Shown: in pieces, positions 1 through 7,500 of the stretch | Numbering within the stretch: position 1 is the stretch's first letter | Layout of the letters: every line of letters starts with the position of its first letter | Source of the DNA: Haladaptatus salinisoli | GTDB taxonomy: Archaea > Halobacteriota > Halobacteria > Halobacteriales > Haladaptataceae | DNA: 64,000 nucleotides | Direction of reading: 5' to 3' | Assembly (NCBI RefSeq): GCF_020614375.1 | Contig: NZ_CP085328.1 | Coordinates: 248,001-312,000 of the forward strand | Notes under the pieces: model-generated | What the model was told of the DNA's origin: nothing | What the model saw: the letters and a program-made list of their open reading frames with translations, nothing else | The model's database searches: none | Made by a program: the position numbers and the translations under genes

Positions 1-1
1 C

Positions 2-100
2 ACATCCCGATTCGATATTGACGAGGACGCGCTTGACATCGGTGTAGATGTCGTTATCGAGACGCTCAAGCAGCTTTCTCTAACACACTCGCAGCAATGA
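2..100 (+). CDS. 3' end of an unidentified upstream gene (partial)
   Basis: An open frame enters from the left edge and stops at TGA 98-100, giving 32 residues that end in a helical acidic tail (around DIGVDVVIETLKQLS) with haloarchaeal composition. The next gene starts 55 bases downstream on the same strand. The tail resembles the C-terminal helix of a large PLP-dependent aminotransferase, but it is too short for assignment. The frame is convincing; the identity is not. Confidence 0.45.
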   Translation, partial: TSRFDIDEDALDIGVDVVIETLKQLSLTHSQQ

Positions 101-154
101 TGGTAGAACGAACTTCCGAACACTACTATCGAACCTACTCGATGGACGAATCCC

Positions 155-1519
155 ATGTACGGAACTGAAGGCCAGAATCTCACGCTCGCGGCTGTTGGAG
201 ACGCCCTCGTTACGCGGAAATTCTCCATGTACGAGGACCCCCAATTCCGAACGCTGATCGATGAGATTCGAGGTGCAGATGTATCGTTCGCAAATCTCGA
301 AGTCCTGCTTCACGACTACGAGGAGGGTTATCCGGCGTCTCAGAGCGGTGGGACGTACATGCGGGCTCCACCGTGGATTGCCGACGAACTTGAGTGGGCT
401 GGGTTTGATCTCTTCGCGGCAGCAACAAACCACGTGGGCGACTTCTCACACGGTGGGATGATAGCCACGATGGAGGCACTTGAGGAACGCAACCTCGCCT
501 ACGCGGGTCTTGGCCGAAATCTCGCGAGTGCACGAGCACCCACGTTTATCGATACTCCAGCGGGACGAGTTGCGTTGATTGCTGCCTGTACGACAATCAC
601 CCCCGGGAGTATCGCTGGACAGCAACGACCAGATATGCACGGACGGCCGGGGCTGTCGCCACTTCGGTTGGAAACCCGGTATACGGTCCCGGAGTCTGTC
701 TCTGAGTCCCTTAGAGACCTCAGTCAAAAGCTTGGATTAGAGGCTGCCAAAGAACGCAGAGAACGGCTTGGCTTCCCAGTTCCTGGCGAGGATACTGATG
801 GATTCACGCTCATGAATGTTGGCGGAGAGACTGAGATTGAGTTCGAAATCGGTGATCAATACGGGATTCATCGTGCGGTGAACGAAGACGACGCGGCGGC
901 AATCCACCGCCAAATCGCCGCTGCACGCAAACAGGCGGACTGGGTCATCGTCAGCCTCCACGCTCACGAGGGAACGGGTGCCTTCTTCAACGATGATTCG
1001 GTTCCCGAGTTCCTCGAGTCATTCGCCCATGACTGCATCGACACTGGTGCAGATACATTCGTTGGGCATGGGCCACACGTACTCCGTGGAATCGAAATCT
1101 ACGATGATGCACCGATCTTCTATAGCCTTGGCAACTTCTTCATGCAGAATGAAACGGTGACGCGACTTCCGGCCGAGATTTATGGCCGGTATGATCTTGA
1201 CCCCGCGAGATCACTACCTGCTGACTTATTCGATAAACGAGTTCAGGATGCGGACGACAACCAAATTGGGTTCCTCTCAAAGCAGTCGTTTTGGGAGTCG
1301 GTCCTCGCCGTTTGTGACTTCGAGGATGGGCAACTAGCGACTGTCCGCCTGTATCCGCTGGATCTTGGCTATGAGGAACCACGTCCCCGACGTGGACGAC
1401 CGGTCATAGCCGACGGTGACGCCGCAGATCGAATTCTTGCGTCGCTACGTGATCTCTCGGAACCGTACGGAACAACAATTGAATCGCATGATGGATACGG
1501 CGAGATAGCCATGAGATGA
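155..1519 (+). CDS. CapA family protein (poly-gamma-glutamate-synthesis-like metallophosphoesterase)
   Basis: The 454-residue protein has the CapA/PgsA calcineurin-like pattern in order: VGD near residue 14, FANLE near 45, TNH near 93, LGRN near 120, SLHAHEG near 270, GHGPHVLRGIE near 305 and YSLGNF near 328. CapA-type proteins are metal-dependent phosphoesterase-fold enzymes. Some act in poly-gamma-glutamate export, and many haloarchaeal members sit beside metabolic genes with unknown substrate. There is no signal peptide, so this member is probably cytoplasmic. Its stop codon overlaps the start of a dehydratase-subunit fragment by ATGA, so the two were once translationally coupled and this CapA-like enzyme may have served that pathway. 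The family is clear; the substrate is unknown. Confidence 0.85.
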   Translation: MYGTEGQNLTLAAVGDALVTRKFSMYEDPQFRTLIDEIRGADVSFANLEVLLHDYEEGYPASQSGGTYMRAPPWIADELEWAGFDLFAAATNHVGDFSHGGMIATMEALEERNLAYAGLGRNLASARAPTFIDTPAGRVALIAACTTITPGSIAGQQRPDMHGRPGLSPLRLETRYTVPESVSESLRDLSQKLGLEAAKERRERLGFPVPGEDTDGFTLMNVGGETEIEFEIGDQYGIHRAVNEDDAAAIHRQIAAARKQADWVIVSLHAHEGTGAFFNDDSVPEFLESFAHDCIDTGADTFVGHGPHVLRGIEIYDDAPIFYSLGNFFMQNETVTRLPAEIYGRYDLDPARSLPADLFDKRVQDADDNQIGFLSKQSFWESVLAVCDFEDGQLATVRLYPLDLGYEEPRPRRGRPVIADGDAADRILASLRDLSEPYGTTIESHDGYGEIAMR

Positions 1520-1866
1520 TAGCTGGGATTGAGGAGGAAGGCCTTACACCACATGTCGTTCGCTTCTACGATAACCTTGATCTCGGTGTCATCGGTCTTC
1601 AAGGCGCAAAAATCAGCGGATCAGATATTTCGATCGCCATTCAAACGCGTGGGACGACACTAATTCATCAAGAGGACCTCGTGCCGCTTAGCAACCTCGA
1701 ACTATTCCCACAAGCACCTTATACTCACGTCTGGACGTGCTTCAGCGAGCTGCTCTCGCTGAGTGTCATCAGTGAAAGATCAGACGATCAACGACCAGAA
1801 CAAACTCATCGAATTGATTCAGAGCCAGGGCAGGAACATTACTGCCCTCGAGCTCACAGAAGATGA
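1516..1866 (+). pseudogene. Truncated diol/glycerol dehydratase medium-subunit-like (PduD-like) gene
   Basis: The frame starts with ATGA overlapping the capA-like stop. Its first ~66 residues match the medium subunit of coenzyme-B12-dependent diol/glycerol dehydratases: GIEEEG at the start, then IQTRGTTLIHQEDL, PLSNLELFPQAP. Similarity ends at PQAP (about base 1716), where a dispersed repeat begins, and the remaining frame is unrelated readthrough. The large and small subunits and a reactivase are absent from the window. The protein is therefore a truncated remnant, most simply cut by arrival of the repeat or by recombination at it. The family call rests on recognised motifs, not on a search. 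Confidence 0.6.
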
Positions 1867-2035
1867 ATGCGGGTTCGCAGGCGATGTCGTGGGCGCAGAA
1901 ATCAAGCTGACCGTCGCAATTGACTACCAGGACGATGAAGACGACCAGAATCCCTACCGCATCAAGTAGGTACGAGTCATACGCTCGGTACGCTCATAGG
2001 AACTGCTGTCGAAGTACTGACTACGACCGATAACA
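1716..2035 (+). repeat. Dispersed ~300-bp element, copy 1
   Basis: This segment recurs near 7240-7500 and 40590-40910. Copies 1 and 3 share the left end ACTCACGTCTGG followed by TTCAGCGAG and GAGTGTCATCAGTGAAAGA. All three share the coding core, which includes GACTACCAG and GACGA repeats and ends in a lysine codon and TAG, and then a non-coding tail around CTCATAGGAAC. Copy 1 begins exactly where the dehydratase fragment loses similarity. No terminal inverted repeat or transposase was seen, so the mode of spread is unknown. Confidence 0.7.
1763..1969 (+). pseudogene. Small acidic protein of the dispersed element, copy 1 (5'-truncated)
   Basis: From a GTG directly after an in-frame TGA, 68 residues match the C-terminal half of the intact 90-residue copy at 7158-7430: the DQNKLIELIQSQG block, the TVAIDYQDDED block and the end NPYRIK. 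The N-terminal ~20 residues of the intact copy are missing. No known family was recognised. It may still be expressed from the GTG, but the shared upstream sequence with copy 3 suggests a truncated form that is spreading or decaying. Confidence 0.45.
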
Positions 2036-2145
2036 CGTCTGAAATACCCCATGAAACGCCGAAATCAGTTTCGCTCCGTGGTAAGTCGTTATACACCCTC
2101 ATGACGTGCCAGTAGTTGCTAATCCGGGATAGGAGATGTCCACGC

Positions 2146-2577
2146 ATGAACGTAAATATTTTCAGAACCACCATTGAAATCGATGAAGACCTCATCGCCG
2201 AATCACCGACTGTTATTCGCGAGCAGATATCCGAGTACGAGCGAAGTGAACGCAGGACATTCGACCTTAGAGTTACCATTCCGGAGGGAGTAACTGGCGA
2301 GGTGATGACCGCGATGACTGACATCCCTTACGGGGAAACTCGGACGTATGGTGAAATCGCTACTCAACTCGATACCTCGCCCATCGCTATAGGACAGGCA
2401 TGCGCACGTAACCCTCTCCCGTTGATCGTTCCTTGCCATCGCATCGTAGGAAGCAACGGTAGCCTCAGGGGCTACTCAGCTGCTAATGGCGTCGCCACGA
2501 AGCGCCAATTGCTCGATCTCGAAGCACGAGAGCGGAGAACAGAACCAATACAGACGCGATTACCGACACTGAAGTGA
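2146..2577 (+). CDS. ogt: Methylated-DNA--protein-cysteine methyltransferase
   Basis: From ATG 2146 the protein is 143 residues. It carries the suicide-alkyltransferase signature: IPYGETRTYGEIA (helix-turn-helix start), ARNPLPLIVPCHRIVG with the acceptor cysteine in PCHR, and GSLRGYSAANGVATKRQLL. It transfers O6-alkyl groups from guanine to that cysteine for direct DNA repair. An upstream GTG at 2116 keeps the frame open but adds non-conserved residues, so 2146 is preferred. The length suits the catalytic domain with a short N-terminal domain. It is monocistronic; the element copy ends just upstream. Confidence 0.9.
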   Translation: MNVNIFRTTIEIDEDLIAESPTVIREQISEYERSERRTFDLRVTIPEGVTGEVMTAMTDIPYGETRTYGEIATQLDTSPIAIGQACARNPLPLIVPCHRIVGSNGSLRGYSAANGVATKRQLLDLEARERRTEPIQTRLPTLK

Positions 2578-2828
2578 GAAGACGGGACTACAAGTAAACC
2601 CGAGTACGCATAGACAACTCATAGCTTCTACAGCACTCTTGATACTGTTTTCCGTCTTTGGACAGAAGCGCTTCCCAGGCATATAGATGAACGTAGGTTT
2701 CTCATCGGACACCGAACGAAGCTTTGTGTATTGGGTAGAAAGAGAAATTGAGTTCTCGACTAGGTTGTTCTGGGGATTGACTATCTTTACATTGCAACTC
2801 TGAGGGTACTACTTTCGTATTAGGATAA

Positions 2829-3181
2829 GCGGTCCTACGATCGATTTCAGAGTACATCGCTTACGTTGTAGGTCGAGGGTTCGTTGAGGGTGCAGTTGAA
2901 GAGTGGGCGGATGCAGAATGGTCCGCGTAAGTAGCTGACAAGGAATTCTCGGCTGGCACGTACCAAACTACGATACATACCCGAGTAGTAGATCCGGAGT
3001 TCCGTGCGACAGTGATTGCTCGGCACGACCGGACGTGCCCAATTTCTGGTGTTGATCATCCAGGGCTGTTAGACGTCGCTCACGTGTTGTCGTGGAGCGA
3101 ATACCCGGAGTATAGATTCCTTTGTCACTCCCGAGGCGCTTGGCGTGTTTGAGGCGGATCAAACAGACGAGGCTGTCTAAT
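2829..3181 (+). pseudogene. HNH endonuclease remnant with internal stop and frameshift
   Basis: In one frame 2829-3152 encodes an N-terminal piece ending EEWADAEWSA, then TAA at 2928-2930, then VADKEFSAGTYQT, RHDRTCPISG and LLDVAHVLSWSEYPEYR, the core of the HNH_2 type of homing- or restriction-like nuclease (Cys, His and Asp spacing). After EYR a frameshift near 3115 moves the reading to a second frame that ends at 3181. The normal continuation (NVL...HHAAFD) is absent. The gene is non-functional as written. No start codon was found before the upstream stop at 2826. Confidence 0.6.
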
Positions 3182-3543
3182 TAGCAAATATAGTGCAGAG
3201 ACAATCAAATTAGGATATGTCGCGGAGGACGGAATTTATCCATCGACCGTAATGATAGGCCTTGAGACAGTGTGAGCAGCCATCCTTCGACGACTATCCA
3301 CACACTGTCTTTCTGTTGGATATGAATTGCGTAGCAATCGCTTCACCCCACAGTAGAAATCCAGGACGAAGACAGCAATGCAGTCGGTGAACCTGAAGAC
3401 GACCTCAAACAGAGTATCGAACGATGGGGGAATCGAGACTTATTGGCTGGACATCTAGCGTATGTCGATTCTCGTCAATGGACACGGTGTTGATGAGATT
3501 CCAGTAATAATGACAAAATATAATATATTTCTTATGAATTCAT
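3182..3543. other. Gene-poor stretch with inverted repeat and a coding scrap
   Basis: This AT-richer sequence holds an inverted repeat GACAGTGTG / CACACTGTC (3264-3311, 9-bp arms) and a short acidic frame at about 3354-3495 (contains VGEPEDDLKQSIERWGNRDL and ends at TGA). The frame has coding-like composition but no start codon and no recognised family. It is most likely another gene remnant beside the HNH scrap. Confidence 0.35.
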
Positions 3544-3788
3544 ATGTTCGTTGTATGGTATGAGTCGGCGTATTTCGAGCAAGCGTTCAGCGCCACCTCG
3601 GACAAGCTGTTCTTACGATGCATCCTTGGCATCCCAAAGTCGCGTTTGGAATCCACGGGATCAACCTCATCGAAATCGGGTACACCCAGTTTCAAACACG
3701 AACTCCCATAGAGCGCATCCTTCTGCCTTCGACCCGAATCAGTACCGCTGGACACCGGCCACTGCTGTCAGATGAAGATCCCGAATGA
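3544..3788 (+). pseudogene. Unidentified broken gene (frameshifted)
   Basis: Two overlapping frames look coding end to end. From ATG 3544 one reads FVVWYESAYFEQAF and LFLRCILGIPKSR. A second frame from about 3650 reads GINLIEIGYTQFQ, RTPIERILLPSTRIS and ends EDPE at TGA 3786. One frameshift near 3650 would join them. I do not recognise the family. The piece lies just downstream of, and convergent with, the winged-helix regulator. Confidence 0.35.
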
Positions 3789-3819
3789 GCACCTTCAGGG
3801 CCAGATACGTACACTCCCG

Positions 3820-4218
3820 CTAGTCATGATACGCGTCGAGAAGATCCCACTCCTCGCGCATCAGTTCTCGAACGCCGTGCTCAAGTATTCCCTCACCGAG
3901 TGAGGTGGCCTGATAGTACGAGTAGAGGCCTTCGCAGTCGGGCGTCTTCCGTTTTCGATTCTCGACGAGTCCCACATCAATGAGCGCGTCGAGATGATAG
4001 TGGAGCGTGTTCGACGGGAGGTTGAGTCCCTGTTCGAGTTCTTTTGCACTGTGGGCTCCCTTTTCAGTGAGATAATGGAGAATCCGAAAGCGGGTTTCGT
4101 TACCGATGGCTCGCTGCATGTCCAGATACTGCTCGAGAGAGAGAAGACTATGCTCCGGCAGGAGCCCTGCCAAATCGTCTCCATCGGGGGACGAACGATC
4201 GGTTTCAGCCATATTCAA
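3820..4218 (-). CDS. Winged-helix (ArsR-like) transcriptional regulator
   Basis: The 132-residue protein has a winged helix-turn-helix at about residues 38-95: AIGNETRFRILHYL, AKELEQGLNLPSNTLHYHLD (recognition helix), then LVENRKRK as the wing. No metal-binding cysteine cluster of classical ArsR is visible, so the effector is unknown. The start could also be the methionine at residue 3. It is divergently transcribed from the 216-residue conserved protein at 4307, and the 88-base gap with a TATA-like box suggests it controls itself and that neighbour. Confidence 0.8.
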   Translation of the reverse strand: MNMAETDRSSPDGDDLAGLLPEHSLLSLEQYLDMQRAIGNETRFRILHYLTEKGAHSAKELEQGLNLPSNTLHYHLDALIDVGLVENRKRKTPDCEGLYSYYQATSLGEGILEHGVRELMREEWDLLDAYHD

Positions 4219-4275
4219 TACTTACTCACACAGTCGTATAAGTGCTCGCTGACTCAGCACCTACAGAAAAGTAGC

Positions 4276-4286
4276 TTATTTATATA
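4276..4286 (+). promoter_or_regulatory. TATA-like box for the gene at 4307
   Basis: TTATTTATATA lies about 26 bases before ATG 4307. That spacing fits an archaeal TATA box with a leaderless or nearly leaderless transcript, which is common in haloarchaea. It lies in the intergenic space shared with the divergent regulator. Confidence 0.5.
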
Positions 4287-4306
4287 CTGGGCGGAATGGT
4301 GGTGTT

Positions 4307-4957
4307 ATGCGCGACCGTCTACTCGACGAACTCGGCGAGGTTGCTCACTCTCGATTTCTCGTTTATTTGATGGGTCCATACAAGACGTTCGACGTCGATG
4401 CACTGCTGGACGCGGCTGAGAACGACGACCACGAGGCGCTCAGTTCGATCCCGGAGACGGTAGACTTCGGTGCGCTTGTCGGGTCGGACATCGACCTTGA
4501 CCAGCAAGAGGCTGCACTCGATCTGTTGCTGTACGCCCGTGATCGACTCCGGACTGAGCCGGGTGTCAACGCGTTTCTGGCCATCGATATCGACATCCCG
4601 TTGGAGGAGATGGACGCGGCAACACAGAGCATCGAATTCGCGCTCGCGAGCAACGCTGTCATCTACATCGTCCCAAGGATCGGAGATAACCTCGGTGTCG
4701 GCATCGAGACCGGCTCCGTTCTTGAAGCGATCTTTCGTGAGCGCGACGAGCGAACGCCGACGAGCGCGCATCAAGAACGGGTCCTGTTCATCCACGAATC
4801 CGGTGTTCGGAGTGCGATGATTGCTGCCGTCCAGGACCGGTGGGACGCTCGCATCTACCCGTATGATGGCCGCGATGATCTCGTCCGTCAGCTCCGGATG
4901 TTCGTCCGTGATCTCGCACGACGAGAACAACATGGTGACCTCCCACAGCTCAATTGA
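4307..4957 (+). CDS. Conserved haloarchaeal protein with nucleoside-deoxyribosyltransferase-like fold features
   Basis: The 216-residue acidic protein starts at an ATG placed correctly behind a TATA box. Near the N-terminus it has VYLMGPYK and, around residue 125, NAVIYIVPRIGDNLGVGIETGSV. That arrangement recalls nucleoside 2-deoxyribosyltransferase-like or TIR-like folds (a GPY/GPM first strand, later a 'visible as a threat, then gives E' strand-helix). It is probably one of the haloarchaeal DUF families; the enzymatic link is inference only. It pairs with the divergent ArsR-like regulator. The stop codon overlaps an IS200/IS605-type end motif. Confidence 0.7.
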   Translation: MRDRLLDELGEVAHSRFLVYLMGPYKTFDVDALLDAAENDDHEALSSIPETVDFGALVGSDIDLDQQEAALDLLLYARDRLRTEPGVNAFLAIDIDIPLEEMDAATQSIEFALASNAVIYIVPRIGDNLGVGIETGSVLEAIFRERDERTPTSAHQERVLFIHESGVRSAMIAAVQDRWDARIYPYDGRDDLVRQLRMFVRDLARREQHGDLPQLN

Positions 4958-4973
4958 CATCCTCCCCGCCCTG
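4956..4973 (+). mobile_element. IS200/IS605-type end motif (solo)
   Basis: GACATCCTCCCCGCCCTG is the kind of end found on haloarchaeal IS200/IS605-IS1341 elements. No transposase gene follows, so it is a solo end or a recombination scar, overlapping the stop codon of the preceding gene. The call is from memory of such ends. Confidence 0.4.
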
Positions 4974-5056
4974 CTCGATCCCCTCTGAATCACGTGAACC
5001 CGGCGCTTGGAGCCGAATTCTTAACTCAATGAGGACCAAAATTGCTCCTGTCGACG

Positions 5057-5284
5057 ATGTCTCCCCGTGATTCTGATTCCACGTCGCTCTCGCCGATGGC
5101 TGAGGAAGCTCTCGCTCATCTCCGTTCCCACTTCGAGCCGGATGAATCGTTCACCTATGACCAAGCAATGCACGTGCTACGAACGCACGAAATGGAGCCC
5201 GTCCTTGCCGACGATCTCCTCGAAACGCTGTTGCTCCGAGGCTATCTCTACGAAGTCGCCGACAAATTGCGCATCACGGAGTAA
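5057..5284 (+). CDS. Small conserved haloarchaeal protein, 75 aa
   Basis: From ATG 5057 (preferred over TTG 5042) the protein is 75 residues: a polar N-terminus, then AEEALAHLRSHFEPDESFTYDQAM and a helical segment LLETLLLRGYLYEVADKLRIT. The second half looks like a small winged-helix-type helical bundle (helix, turn, LLRGYLYEV strand), so a nucleic-acid-binding role is possible. No family is recognised. It stands alone between two mobile-element scars. Confidence 0.55.
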   Translation: MSPRDSDSTSLSPMAEEALAHLRSHFEPDESFTYDQAMHVLRTHEMEPVLADDLLETLLLRGYLYEVADKLRITE

Positions 5285-5524
5285 TCCACCAAGACGAGGG
5301 ACAGTGCTGTGTCACGAAAGGTGTTCCGGAGCGATAGTGCACGCATTCGCCGTACTCACGTCCGCTGATTGGTTAGCCATGCACGTACTAACTCGACGAA
5401 AAATGGTTGTTCCGTGTGGATTCAGTGCGTAGCAATAATATTGTCAAGATAATCATGTGCTGTGTGCACAGTGGGCAAACCATTAACTGGTCGGAGAGAC
5501 GAGTGCCAATCGGAGGCGATTTCA

Positions 5525-5686
5525 ATGGCACCGGTTCCACACTATCCGTCGGACGAACCAGACGAGGAGGATGCGCCCGACCTCAACGACTTGGTCGATC
5601 GCATCCTAAACGGCGGAGAAGATCCATCGCCACCAACTACATACACAAAGGAGATGAGAACGTCTTCGAGAGCCACCTCGGAGTAA
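5525..5686 (+). CDS. Small acidic hypothetical protein, 53 aa
   Basis: ATG 5525 opens a 53-residue frame, MAPVPHYPSDEPDEEDAPDL followed by a short helix NDLVDRILNGG and a polar tail. Acidic composition is typical of haloarchaeal coding sequence. No family is recognised, and the tail after residue 38 looks less coding-like, so the gene may be truncated by the nearby hairpin element at 5714. Confidence 0.35.
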   Translation: MAPVPHYPSDEPDEEDAPDLNDLVDRILNGGEDPSPPTTYTKEMRTSSRATSE

Positions 5687-5713
5687 CGCTTCGAAGCGCT
5701 TAGCTCACTCACC

Positions 5714-5741
5714 GACATCCTCCCACGACTTCAGTCGTGGG
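5714..5741 (+). mobile_element. IS200/IS605-type end with hairpin
   Basis: GACATCCT is followed by a hairpin with 9-bp arms CCCACGACT / AGTCGTGGG (5722-5741). It is the same motif family as at 4956. The opposite orientation of the same hairpin occurs at 14896-14913, so the two bracket the 5.8-14.9 kb catabolic genes. No transposase is present. Confidence 0.45.
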
Positions 5742-5799
5742 CTTTCTCCATGACTTCGTGGAAGCAGTCGAGTTGCCCCGGCGTCTGGGCGACACAACC

Positions 5800-6531
5800 T
5801 CACTGATCCATTGCCACCAATGACACAGCGGCAGCGACAAGCTCCCCGTTTCCTGAAGTCATCTGCCCGTCGGGCAGCACGGGTGTATCTTCCAGTCCTG
5901 TACGGATGCCGTGACCACGTACCACAGCACGCCGATTGACCGCCCAGGAGGCGATGCCATCTCCGTGGTGGATCTGCTCGAGCTGGACGCCCCCATCAAA
6001 TAGTGTCTGTTCAATGGCCGCGGCGTGTTCGACCGCGTCGTCTGGGTCGGCGTCCAATGGCTCGACCATCGCTCGGACGCAGCGTGGCGGGATTCCCGAC
6101 TCGACGAAGATGCGTGCATCATCAAGCGACAACAGACCGGCCTCAATCCCGATGCCACGTTCGTCGAGCAATTCACAGAGTTCGAGGATTCCCTCTTCAC
6201 CCATGTTGGCCGTCACGAGATCCGGGAGCTCCGTCCAGGCAGCGATGAGTTCGTGTCGCCGCTTCGGATCTGGCTCGATACTGGCTGATGTACTGAGGGA
6301 GATCGGAATCCCGGGACATGCGTCTCGGACTGCCTGCAGTGCCGTGGCGCATGGCTCCGCCGCAAGTGTTTGGTGGTTGTGCTCGTCGTACGGATGGAGA
6401 TGGAGCGACTCGGCGCCAGCATCGACTGCCGCACGCGCCTCCGTAGCAAGTTCGTCCGGCGTACGAGGCACCGCGGGATGCTCACGGCCACCGTTGAGCG
6501 CTGCTTGCACCAAAATATCACTGTCCGCCAT
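5800..6531 (-). CDS. BKACE-family (DUF849, 3-keto-5-aminohexanoate cleavage enzyme-like) protein
   Basis: The 243-residue protein begins ILVQAALNGGREHPAVPRTP and has LHLHPYDEHNHQT near residue 44, GIPISLSTSASIE, NMGEEG and a late HGDGIASWAV. These are the TIM-barrel landmarks of BKACE enzymes, which condense a beta-keto acid with acetyl-CoA under Zn. It is shorter than most members (about 270-310). The Zn-ligand HxH is kept (HLH). It follows the VOC-family gene by 4 bases on the same strand and is its operon partner. The substrate is unknown. Confidence 0.8.
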   Translation of the reverse strand: MADSDILVQAALNGGREHPAVPRTPDELATEARAAVDAGAESLHLHPYDEHNHQTLAAEPCATALQAVRDACPGIPISLSTSASIEPDPKRRHELIAAWTELPDLVTANMGEEGILELCELLDERGIGIEAGLLSLDDARIFVESGIPPRCVRAMVEPLDADPDDAVEHAAAIEQTLFDGGVQLEQIHHGDGIASWAVNRRAVVRGHGIRTGLEDTPVLPDGQMTSGNGELVAAAVSLVAMDQ

Positions 6532-6535
6532 GTGG

Positions 6536-6952
6536 CTATTCGTCGGACATCAGCCCGACTCGATTCCCCTCGGTATCTGTGATGACCGCGTAGTGACCAC
6601 CCATCTCGGGGATCTCCTCTTTCGGGATGAGAATCTCGCCGCCACTTGATTCAACCCGTGAGAGTGCGTCAGCTAAGTCACCATCAACAGAGAAGTAGAC
6701 GACGACCCCACTGTCAGCAGTCGGCGCGTAGGGAATCGTCGCCCCGTTCTCGGCGGTGAACTCATCGAGCTCGACAATCATGCCCCCAACCTCACCGTCG
6801 TTGGTTTGGAACATTCCCGCTTTCCCGTTTTCGGCGTCATCTTCGTCGGGTTCGTATACCTCCATCTCGCGACCGAGGACTGTGGTATAGAAGTCGACAG
6901 CTCTATCAAAGTCAGTACTTGGGAGTTCGAACCAAGTGATTGTGTGTGTCAT
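6536..6952 (-). CDS. VOC (glyoxalase/dioxygenase superfamily) protein
   Basis: The 138-residue protein carries two beta-alpha-beta-beta-beta units: ITWFELPSTDFDRAVDFYTTVLG at the start, then VVVYFSVDGDLADALSRVESSGGEIL and YAVITDTEGNRVGL at the end. This is the CFP32/bleomycin-resistance-like branch of VOC proteins, often of unknown activity. It is first in a two-gene operon with the BKACE-like gene 4 bases downstream. A role in metabolite detoxification or repair is possible, but no substrate can be inferred. Confidence 0.85.
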   Translation of the reverse strand: MTHTITWFELPSTDFDRAVDFYTTVLGREMEVYEPDEDDAENGKAGMFQTNDGEVGGMIVELDEFTAENGATIPYAPTADSGVVVYFSVDGDLADALSRVESSGGEILIPKEEIPEMGGHYAVITDTEGNRVGLMSDE

Positions 6953-7157
6953 GGAACTCGCTCTCCTCTTGGAGGTCCTTCCTCCACTACCCTCCTACGT
7001 GCTCAGCGGTGATATAGAAGCGCTAAGCGAGGCGAAAGTAAAGGGATTGGTTAGTTTCGCAACTTCTCGACGAGCGTCTAGCCATTACGTGATTAGTGCA
7101 AACTGTGGTGAATAGAGTACTGCATCTAACTGTTTTACGTCATATTTGCGAGTCTCA

Positions 7158-7430
7158 ATGGGCGACCTCACACCATTAAATCTCAAGGCTCCCGACCGGA
7201 CAGACGACGCCGTAGATGAACCACAGAAAGAACGCACCAAGAGCAATAATCACGATCAGAACAAACTCGTCGAATTGATTCAGAGCCAAGGCTGGAACAG
7301 TACCGCCCTCAAGCTCAAAGGAAATGAAAGCGGCTTTGCAGACGATGTCATGAGAGCAGAAATCGAGCTGACCGTCGCAATTGACTACCAGGACGACGAA
7401 GACGAACAGAATCCCTACCGCATCAAGTAG
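7158..7430 (+). CDS. Small acidic protein of the dispersed element, intact copy 2 (90 aa)
   Basis: From ATG 7158 the protein is 90 residues: a polar N-terminus (GDLTPLNLKAPDRTDDAVDE), a linker rich in K, N and Q, then DQNKLVELIQSQGWNSTAL, MRAEIELTVAIDYQDDED and the end NPYRIK. The last ~55 residues are shared with copies at 1763 and 40639. No family is recognised. Being acidic and intact, it is probably the functional parent form. A hypothetical gene starts 55 bases downstream, within the element's shared tail. Confidence 0.6.
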   Translation: MGDLTPLNLKAPDRTDDAVDEPQKERTKSNNHDQNKLVELIQSQGWNSTALKLKGNESGFADDVMRAEIELTVAIDYQDDEDEQNPYRIK

Positions 7431-7500
7431 GCACGAGGGACCACTCTCGATATGCTCATAGGAACCGCTGTCGAAGTACTGACCATGACCGATGACAATT
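7240..7500 (+). repeat. Dispersed ~300-bp element, copy 2
   Basis: Nucleotide similarity to copies 1 and 3 starts near the GATCAGAACAAACTC segment and continues through the stop codon and the CTCATAGGAAC...GTCGAAGTACTGAC tail. Unlike the other copies it lacks the ACTCACGTCTGG left end, because here the full coding frame extends upstream. Confidence 0.65.

Noticed and set aside
4319..4993. Long minus-strand frame opposite the gene at 4307
   Set aside because: The plus-strand frame has a TATA box and acidic haloarchaeal composition; the minus frame lacks both.
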